From: Chromobotia macracanthus
Lineage: Eukaryota; Chordata; Actinopteri; Cypriniformes; Botiidae
Length of the DNA: 64,000 bases
Assembly: GCA_036877525.1 (NCBI GenBank)
Contig: JAZGTH010000002.1
Span: forward strand, 11,157,501-11,221,500
Reading direction: 5' to 3'
Shown here piece after piece: positions 51,613 to 62,041 of the stretch. The notes beneath the pieces are model-generated. The model was not told where the DNA came from. It was given only the letters and a program-made list of their open reading frames with translations, and searched no databases. Position 1 is the first letter of the stretch; every line of letters begins with the position of its first letter. The position numbers and the translations under genes are program-made.

Positions 51613-51640
51613 GTTGCCATGGATCCCTCACCATAGCAAC
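51613..51640 (+). promoter_or_regulatory. rfx2: Double X-box-like site
   Basis: GTTGCCATGGATCC (51613-51626) is directly followed by CTCACCATAGCAAC (51627-51640). The outer arms GTTGCCATGG and ACCATAGCAAC are also inverted with respect to each other. It lies 323 bp upstream of the candidate alternative exon at 51963. Confidence 0.5.
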
Positions 51641-51962
51641 CGACAAACGTTTACAAAGCATTGAGGAATTTCCTCATATCAGCTGTATTATTGGAGCCCC
51701 TAGAGACAGACTCTCATTCCAAACAACTGCTGGAGATCATCAGTATCCAGGCGGGGGGGACCGGTCTCATTCCCATTTTAGTTTTTTTTCTCTTTTTTTT
51801 TAGTTTTACGGGGGGGTGGCATGTTGTTTTTTTCCGCCCCTCAAAAATCTTTCCAAAGTCCTGTGCTATCGACTCTCTAATTCCATTTTTGTTTCCCTCT
51901 TGTTCTATGGGACTCTGAAAGGTTTCCATTCGTGTCACTCTCTTTCCTCTCTCCTGTTTCAG

Positions 51963-52139
51963 CGTGCGCATATAAGTTGCGAGCTTTGAAAGTTGCGCTG
52001 AGCTCCTGACGACAACCCCAAATTTTTTTGCTCAGATCCTCGCTTTAGCTGAATCCCCCTCGGCCTATAGGAGACCACTGTGGTTGTGATGGGATTGTTA
52101 ATGTCTCTTTTGTTCATTTCCACATAATAGAGTTCATAG
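51963..52139 (+). other. rfx2: Candidate alternative 5' exon of rfx2
   Basis: Preceded by a strong acceptor (TCTTTCCTCTCTCCTGTTTCAG region, 51941-51962) and ended by a perfect donor, CATAG|GTGAGT (52139/52140). A TATA-like GCATATAAG at 51968 means it could instead be a first exon. It contains only short frames, so would be 5' UTR spliced to the coding exon at 52743. Confidence 0.35.
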
Positions 52140-52742
52140 GTGAGTGGCCTGCTGGGGCTGTGGGTGACTCACTCTGACTTGGCTGGTTTGAGCTTTATAT
52201 GGTCTGCTTGAAAGCTCCTGGTCCTTGCGTAGCATCTTGTGTGAAAAGATGCATTGTGCAATACGTTGGCTGCAACATGCACATGGTTGTTTTGTAGGAC
52301 AGATCTCATCCTTCTAGCAACCTGTTGCAGCTCAGTTTGATTCCATATTTGAACTTCTTGCATTTTTTTCACACGTGGTAAAAAAAAGTAATGTATAGAT
52401 ATCTATTAGGACTAGCTCTTCTTCGTCACGGCATGCTACTAAATAATTGTGATTCTTTGTTTAAAATAAATCAGTTGATAGTATACTACACGCTATAAAT
52501 ATGATGGATAAGATTTGAATTGCAATTTTCTCCCATTTTAACTTTCACCTCTCTACCGCCATCTTTGTTTAAAACATAACATTGCTTGTTACTTAACATA
52601 CTTTTCATTATGTATCTTAAAGTCAACTAAAGTCCTGTCAAATTAAAAATCGTTATTATAAACTTACCGTTGTGAATCAGGTTACAGAGATAGTTTTGAT
52701 GTGTCATGTAGTTTAATAGCTACTTTGTAACTCTCTCTCTAG

Positions 52743-53656
52743 GATAAACCATGCAGCGGTCAGAGGGCGGTTCAGAGACGGCAACCACTGTGGCGTTGAG
52801 AACATCCACTTCAGCCCAGGCACCAGTGGTTCAGCCCGTGCCCCCTTCACAACAGGTAAATGTCCCGACCGCACATTAATAAAAAAATCAGGTAATGATT
52901 ATGGAAGCCCCACCCCATGAACATATGTGGAGCTTTAGTTTAGCACTTCTCTCATCGGTTTGAATCTCTGTAAAGATGACTTCAGTATGCGCTGGATCCG
53001 TGTGAAGTGATGAAAGCTCTCTCCTCACCCACACCCTTCAGCTGTCAGAGCCGATTGAAATGATTAGCAGAGACATTGAGTGGAGCAGCTGAGGGAGATG
53101 TTGGGTTTGGATCAACCACACATTCAAAGAAACCCCTCTTTATATCATTTGGGTTAATATTTACATCATATTTCTCCTGACAGCTGTAGATGATTTGACT
53201 AAAATCAGTAGAGAATATAAAGCCATCAGCAGGTTTTGATTCAATTCATTTTCTGCATATAGACTCCAGTTTTGTGCTAGCAGTCTGGAGAGATTAAACT
53301 GGGTTTATATAGACCTCCTCTTTTAATGCCTTTCACTGTGGTTCTCCAATGAGACGGACCTTTTTTTATATAGAAGAGTGTGATGTGACATGACAGAGAA
53401 AGAGCTAGAATCATTTGCTTAAAGGTGAAGTGTGTAATTTCTGCACCACCAGCTAATCTAACGGAAAAAACATGGCAATATGATTCTCTGGTTTTAGAGT
53501 GTCTTTGTCAGTTTGGAGACCAGGTGACCAATGATCATCCCAGCTAACAGGGAATGTTCTCACAACACTGGCTAACGTTCATGACGTTCTAAGTTGTCTC
53601 AAAGAATTTTAGAATTTTTTTTTACTTTTTTTTTATACATTTTATATATACATTTA

Positions 53657-53707
<51 letters not shown>

Positions 53708-56700
53708 TCTTATGTAGTTAGTGGAATGTTTTAAAAATGTTACGAAATTAAAACATTTTGAATAATGTTCTTATAACCCAGCAATGTTAATACAATGTCT
53801 AAAAAAATGAACGTTTTAAACATTCCTGGAACTCTCAAAATAGCATTTAAACCGTTTTGGTTGCTTAATGGAAATATTAAGGAAAGGTACTTATAACCCT
53901 CAAACTGTTAGCTGGGAAAACCAAGACCAACATCAACCATAGTTTGATCATGCTGGTAGACTCACTAGACCATTTTAAACCAGTTAAGTCCAGCAAACCT
54001 TCATAGGCTGGAATACATCTTTTTCAGCAGGGACTCCAAACAGATAGCCCTACCAGAAACTCCAGCCATTGGCTGAGTCAGAAACAGAGCGAACGAAGTG
54101 CAATGTTTTAAAAGCACCACAGTGTTTACCCTTTACAAATGGCTGGCCTTCACAGTATACTAGTATAAAATATTTTAACCTTGAAAAATGACACACTTCA
54201 CCTTTCAAGAGACCTTTAAAGAATTAGAGGCTGTAATTCTCACATTTGTGTGTGTGTGTGTCCCTCACCTGCAGCGTGTGTTAGTTCAGACCACTGGTTC
54301 TGCCCAGAAGGGGTCTCAGGCTCAACAGCAGCCAGTTCATAGAGTTCAACAGGTCCCTCAGCAGGTACACACACACACACACAGGACAGCCAATCACTGC
54401 ACAGCCCTATGCTCATCAACACTTCTGGCTTATCTCTGTCCTCTGTGCATATCTCCCTTGCTCTCTCTCTTCACTGTCTTTGTCTCTGCATCACCAGCTC
54501 TGTTAAATCAACAGCATACTGTCAGAACCCCAAAACTCAGACACGCTTCACTTTCACGCACCTCATGTCTGAACTGTTGCGGCTAATACACTAATAAGCG
54601 CTTTCCCAGTCTGACAGGGTGTCTGATCGTCGATGCGAATCTTTGTGCTCACTGCCCTCTGCTGCCTGCAGTCTGAATGTAGAATTATAAGTGATGTCGT
54701 TTGCTTATAGTATCTATATTAGCACAACTCAGGTGTTTAGTACCAGTTTGATCTCTCTCTGTGTGTGTGTTTGTGAAGGTCCAACAGGTCCAGCATGTGT
54801 ACCAGTCCCAGGTGCAGTACGTGGAGGGTGGGGAGGCGGTCTACCCCAATGGCACTATGTAAGTGGCTATCAGTGTGTCAATCAGACCTGTATTCAACTG
54901 ATGGCGGGGGGTGGTGTAAAATCTAGACAGAAACTTTTAAAACAGAAATGTAGGGAAAGCTAGGAGATTTCCTTTTATTTTTCTGTTTATTTGTGCTAGT
55001 ATAGCTAGTTAGGACGCTATTAAAAGATTTGATAGTCATTTGCAGGTTAGAGCTCAAGTTATACATTCTGTTAATGACTGTTGAAAAGTCATTAACTGAT
55101 GGCAAAAGATATGTGTTGAAAGTTGAGATTACCTTAAACCCCTGTTAATACATGACTGTCTCTCACTTGCACACACTCTCTTCTTTCAGTCGCACCGCAT
55201 ACTCGTACAACCCAGAGTCTCAGCTGTATGGACAGGGCAGCGGAAGCACCTATTTCGACACTCAAGCAGGGGGGACTCAGGTCACCACCGTTGTCTCGTC
55301 TGCTGGCGGAGTCCCCGCTCACAGTATGGTGGGCATCGCCATGGATGTGGGTGGCAGTCAGATCATTTCCAGTGGCAGCGCCTACCTGATTCACGGTGGT
55401 ATGGAGGGTGGCCGCCACCACTCCTCTCACTCCTCCCGCTCTTCATCGGCAATGGTACAGTCTGCTGTGCTGAAATCCTTTAAGACTGGTCCATTAGTGA
55501 CATGGGAGGGGAGTTTCTGTGTCAGTTACTTTGAAGTTTTGGAAAGCTTTGAGTTTAGAAATGCTAAGCTAATTACAGCAGCTCTGTGCCATGCTTATAG
55601 ATTATAAACACATACTAGAAGTTTTGTGTATTTATAATCTAAAAAGAATAACTGCAAGTTTATCCACCTTAAAAATGAATCCCAGTGCTTTGCCCCATAG
55701 ACCTCTTAAATAAGTGCATTACAATAATTTTTGTACTGTTGTACCTATTACTCTCGAAGGTGCTTAACTTTTTTTTTACACCTGGAACGTTCCTTTAACA
55801 AACAAGTATTTTGCAGTTCTGTGCATTTCTCAAGAAGTCCCTCAGAGAAGAAATGTATGACACAGTAACACACTCTATCATCAGAGTATAGCTCTCTCTC
55901 TGTACTAATTTATGAGGTGGGCTTGGGGCAGGAATAGAGCTTGAGGGGACAACTGCCTCTAAATAATTCAGCTCTGCCTTGTTTTAGCAGTTTTCACAGT
56001 CACTTGAGTGGCCTCCGAAACAAATCAACCCCTGGGGCTCATTACCATTTGGCCAAGAGCCCTCGGGAGCCTTTTAAACACTTGGAAAGATGCCAGTGTT
56101 TTTTCTTCTCTTGTCTTCCTCTTTCTAAGTTTTGCCACTGCCAAAATCTCTCTCTTTCTCACTGCCTTTCTCCCTTTAATCTTTTTGGGCCTCACTTTCT
56201 TTCAAGTTTTGAAAGACAGTATATATTTATTTTATTTGGAGACCATACATTGTTTGCCTTGTCAGGTTAGCACTTCTTGCAGCAACGGAACCGTAAATCC
56301 TCTTCCCTAGCTAATACCTGCAATAACAACATGTTTATGTATGAATGTTACATTAGTAAAATGTGCCATTTTGAAGTCTTGCATAAAACGTGCAGGTTTC
56401 TTCACGGAGATCACGACCCTGCGTAACCATGTGATTTCAGAAGCGTCTGAAGAGCTGGTCTCGCGTGTTCGAGGGTAGCGTGACCTCGCGCCCCGTGCAC
56501 GCAGCTCATTAGCATATATGAGGCAGAGACAGGAAGAGCGCTGTAACCCACAGAGTTCCTCACATTTGCATGCTTTTTGTCCACCCATAATGAATGTGGC
56601 TGCAAATACTGACAGACTGTAATGAAAATGCTAAAAATCGGGCTGTTGCTAACAGACTGATTTCCTTTTCTTTTTGTGTGTGTGTGTTTCTCCTCTGTTG

Positions 56701-59700
56701 TCCCCCCCACACATCCCACCCCCTCCATTCTTTTTTCCTCTTCCCTTCGTTTCATGTCTTGCATGCTCCTACTTTCCTCAGCTTGAAATGGCGATTGAAA
56801 ACCTCCAAAAGTCAGAAGGGATCGCCACTCACAAAAGCAGCCTGCTCAACAGCCATGTAAGTTAAACCAGGGAAAAAAACTTGATCTGAAACTGCAACAA
56901 ACCCTGAAAGAAAAGCTTAGTTTGTGTTGCCTGCTTCTTTTGCTTTGCTCTTCACCGCTGTTGCGAGCATGCTTTTACCAGAACTGCCCATTTCTCTGTT
57001 TTATTTGGGCTTAAACTGCCTGTGATCCTCCGCATTCACCTGTACGTCACTCATAGAGAAATTCTATTGGCATGCCGGGGCTGAGGGTGTTTCTGTGTGT
57101 GATTTTAGACATCCCAGCTAACATTTTTAGAATTTAAGAACATTTCAGTAACGTTTTCATTAAGTAACAAACATGTTAAAAAGGTTTTTTTGAAAGTTCT
57201 AGGAGCGCTTAAGAATAACATTTTTATTTAGGTTTATAACGTTAAAAACCGTGAACTTTTAAAAAACGATAGCCATTTGTTAGCTGGGATGTTGTGTGTT
57301 TTTCTGCTTGTTTAAGGCTAATTACAGTTTTGGAGGTCCTAAGCTTGAATTTGAATATCAGACGAACGTTGTATGTTCTTCGCCTTCACCAAATACACAA
57401 AATCTGAACCGACAGCTAAACATTAAAGCATAACTCTCAAACCGTACATTAAAGGTTTCGTTTAGCAAGATGTAATTTGCCTGGGGCGTCAGATCCTTGT
57501 CGAAACGTGTTAGATGTTTAACAATCTGAAGTGGCTTAGAGCTCTTGAGTCCGGCACATTTGTGTAGCTCAACAGAGAGACAGACACCTCAGCCCACGGT
57601 TATGAATATTTACAAATATTCAATTATCCTTCTCTTAAGAGGGGCTGTGTTGGCTTAACAAAGCCTGAGGTAACGCAGCTGTGTGTGTTTGTGGCAGTGG
57701 AGGGCCTAATTTAATCTTCACATATTGTCAATTAGTTATTACCCCTTCAAAGTCTGTAGATATCTCCCACATTTCAAACAGAGGCGTTTACCATGTTAAA
57801 AACTCCCTCTCCCATGTTTTACCTCAGTAGAATCTGTGCCTGCAGAAAGCTCCAGAAAATTCGAATGGCCTTAATTCAAAAATTTCCACACCTCCTCCTT
57901 TCTGCCCCTTAATTTGAATATTTTGGACACTGTGACCATTCAGATACACTGAGTTAAATCCAGTTTACCACATTTTTCCTCATAATGATGTGCATTAAAA
58001 TGAGAAAGTGTGCAGAATCTGTGAGAGGCTAGTTATTAGTTCAATAAATATGTATAAGTTTTCTGTGTGATTTGTTGATGCTTTTGTTTTGAGGGGCCGT
58101 TATTGTAATACTCATGATCTAGCCATTAAAGGGATAGTTCATGCAAAAATTAAAATTCACTCACCCTCATGTCATTTCAAACCTGTATGGCTTTTTGTTT
58201 CTAAGGAACACAAAAGATATTTTGAAGTATGTTGGTTTACCAAACCATAGTGCCACTCATTGACTTAAATTGTATGGACACAAAACCACTGAGACATTTC
58301 TCAAAATATCTTTTTTTGTGTTCCAAAAGAAAATCATACAGGTTTGGAATGACACAAGGGTTAATAAATGTCGTAAAAAAATCATTTTGGAGTGAACTAT
58401 CCCTTTAAGAACAGTAATGAATTTGAAGAGCTGAATTAGAAATTTCTTGCCAGTTCTGTTCATTGCGTCTTTGTGCGCAGTTACAGTGGCTACTGGATAA
58501 TTATGAGACAGCTGAAGGTGTGAGTCTGCCGCGGAGCTCTCTGTACAACCACTACCTGAGACACTGTCAGGAGCAGAAACTGGATCCTGTCAATGCCGCT
58601 TCCTTCGGCAAACTCATCCGCTCTGTGTTCATGGGTCTCCGCACACGTCGGCTCGGCACCAGGTCAGATACACATCTACAGCGACAGTTAGACTACAGCC
58701 ACAGCACAAACACTATCAGAATACTGCCAGACAGGGCTACTGTTAACATACAAACACAACCACATTCCCAGCTAACAATTTTAGGTTGTAAGAACGTTTT
58801 CATTGTCAAAAAAACATTGTTATTTTGAATGTTCTAGGAACGTTCAAAACCGCAAGTTTATTAATGTTATTGCTTGGTTATAAGAACATTCTTTTTACAT
58901 TATAACTTTTGTAATTCTATAATGTTTTTAAAACATTCCACTAACAAATAAGGAATATTTACTTTAAAACATTCTGCTAACGTTACTGCAAGAACTTTAT
59001 GTTGGCCAACGTTCTGCGAATGTTTTCTGTTAGCTGGGATTACAGGTCGAGTCACTCTCAGATCCAGTCACAGCAGCACAAAGAGGAACATTCAGTAGTA
59101 TCATGCTTAAAGAATGATCATGAGATGATGGTCTGAAATAAATCACATTCATTCTCAAACTGTGCTGTGTTGATGCTGACGATGGGGTTGCTGGGAGAAA
59201 ATTGATGGGATAAAAATGTGATGGCGTGTGTGTTTCTCAGGGGGAACTCAAAATACCATTATTACGGCATTCGTCTGAAGCCTGACTCGCCGCTTAACCG
59301 TCTGCAGGAGGACACGCAGTACATGGCAATGAGACAACAGCCTGTCCATCAAAAACAGAGGTGAAACGATCTCACTTTTTACAGCTCTCTCTTTCTCTCT
59401 CTCTCTCTTGTTCTCTCTCTTTGCTCTCTATCTCTCACTTGCTCTCTATCTTTCACTCTCTTTCTCTTTGTCTCTTTTCTCACTTGCTTCCAGTCTTACA
59501 TCAGTTACTTCTTCAGCATCAAGGTCTGTTATGTTGTTTGTTTGCATGTTTTTCTCAGTTGTTTAGATTTAGTCAGAGCTCAGACTTTTTTGATTCATTA
59601 AATCAGTGTCTAATTGATTCCCACGCCGGTTGAATAGATAGAGATTCACAGTCTCTCCACAAACATCTTTAATCTCTACATTCAGACACAAATCCCAGCA

Positions 59701-61672
59701 TACTTCTGTCGTATCTCCCACTCCCTCTCTCTCTCCCTGTCACATCTTTGATAATCATGTGATCTCAGTATTGAATTCCAGTCCCTTGTATGTTTCCTAT
59801 GTCCAGGTTCAAGCCCCTGCACAAGATGGATGGGATGGGAGACAGTCTGAACAGTGGCTCCCAGCACTTGTCCAGCACTCCTGAGCAGAGCGTGGCCGCC
59901 CAGAGTCAGCATCACCAGCAGTACATTGGTAAACACAATGCCAGAATACATTACAATTTAAAGCTGCAATCCGTGACGTTTGCTTCTCTACCTCCACCTC
60001 TATTTGAACCCTAAAATTGCAGGTTACTTTACATACTTTTCTTTACATTTGTTAAAATCAAATAAAACCAAATTGACATTTCTTGGGAAATCTGACCCAA
60101 CAGCTCAAATTATGAATCATTATTATAAATATAGCGCTGGGAATTGGGTAAAGGTAATGAGACTGTTTTGAACACAGATGTTATGTATCATATCATAAAC
60201 ACTGATTGCTCAATAACTGTTTTCTGTTTATTTCAAACCAAAACGAATTACGGATTGTAATTTGAACTACACTCACATCAAAAGTTATTTAATTCATTCA
60301 CAACTGGTTTACAATCCTACCACTTCATCCTGTCACATAGTAGTAATATTGTGTGTGTGTTTGTGTTTTGGCAGATGTGTCTCATGTGCTGCCCCCCTTC
60401 CCCTCTCCTGATCTCGGCTCATGTCCTCTGCCTGAGGCAATCAGCTTAAACGATGTGAAAAAGCTGCATAACAACTACAGGATTCACTGTGAGGTAACAC
60501 ACTTTTGTGGACAAACTTTATTTGGGACAAATTACTGAAACAGTGTTATGGGACAAAGCTCTCTATTAAAAGAGCTGTAAGTGAAAAAAAGAGCCTACTC
60601 GGGTGCACTCACATCCCTGTCCATAGATGCAGGTTCTTGGGCCAAAGCTAGTGCCCACAAGATGGTTCTGGGCCTGCGGTCTTTAGAAACCACTAGTGCC
60701 TGGCACCAGGACCGTGTCATTCCCACAGAAGGTTTTAAAAAAAACTTGGTCTAGCTGGGCTGGTATTACAAAACTAAACAAGAGCAACTAGACTTCAGCT
60801 GATGACCACTTCCTGTTTTTGTTAAGCTGCTAACGGCTATCCCAGTGGTTATATATTTATCCTATATTAGTCATATTCATATATATATATACACACACAC
60901 ACACATACACCATACATGCATATACATATACACACACACACATATGCTATGTATTTATAATATTTTATATGAACATATAAATTAATGTCATGTTAATTAA
61001 TAGTCCTGTTCTAATAATTTGGAACATGGAAACGCCCGCATCTCCTGAAAATGTGAAAAATGATCATTCAGACTCTTCTGTTAAACTGTTTTCTGTTCTC
61101 AGTCACACAATCTTGTTCGGCCTGTCAGAGTAAAATATAATGTGGTTAACACATGCACTCAATTTGACATAAAAAAATCACACAGCACAGAACGAAACAG
61201 TTATAGATCAGACCACACACACCACAGTCCTCCAGCAGATCTTGTGTTTATATAAAAAAGACCTTCTGTATGACTAATTCATCAGTTAAATCCGGTTGGG
61301 ATGTGCGCAGGTTAGAATTGAATTAAAGCTTTCATTTAACTTAACATTTATCATATTAAATGCTTTAAATGATAAATAATGTGTTCTCTGATTGGCCTGT
61401 AAATTTCCTCCCAGGATCTCCCCAAATAAAATTTGGAGAGAAAAAAATACAAAATGATACAAAAAATTTGTATCATCAAACTCTGTTTTATGCCCTAAAT
61501 AAGGGGAAATTAAAATGTATATCGTTTCACTTTCACTTGTGCAGAAGAAGTGCAAAAGAAGTTTCAAGTTTTATTGGCATGACAAAAACTGGACATTTGT
61601 ATTGCCAAAGCATTTGCAGCTAGACTGCGTGCAGTGGCACAGTCTTAGAGCTCTCCCTCTCTCCCTCTCTCC

Positions 61673-61714
<42 letters not shown>

Positions 61715-61996
61715 ATTCCTGTTCTCTCTCAGTCTTTGTGTGGATGGAGTGTCTGGTTTGACATGTTCCTGAGTTTTACTTTCAGAATGCAGCTGGTCTC
61801 ATTAGTCTCAGTGCAGCACTGCTCTCAATATACTGACAGACGGATTCGGCCCATCTTCATTTCTGAGCATACAGTCTTAATGTCATTTCTGCCATGATCT
61901 TACAGCTCTCCCTCTTTCACTCACACTCACTCTCTGGGTCTTTCTCTCTGTCTCACTCACTCACTCACTCACTAACTCACTCTACGGGTCTCTCTC

Positions 61997-62041
<45 letters not shown>

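Larger units (their letters stand above)
40011..52742 (+). other. rfx2: rfx2 intron 1
   Basis: A 12.7-kb non-coding span between the GC-rich first exon and the first coding exon. It contains two GCTAACA-type elements, several X-box palindromes, candidate alternative 5' exons (42137-42356 and 51963-52139) and repeat-poor stretches such as 45520-45645 and 51060-51260 that could be conserved non-coding elements. No other protein-coding exon is visible. Confidence 0.6.
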
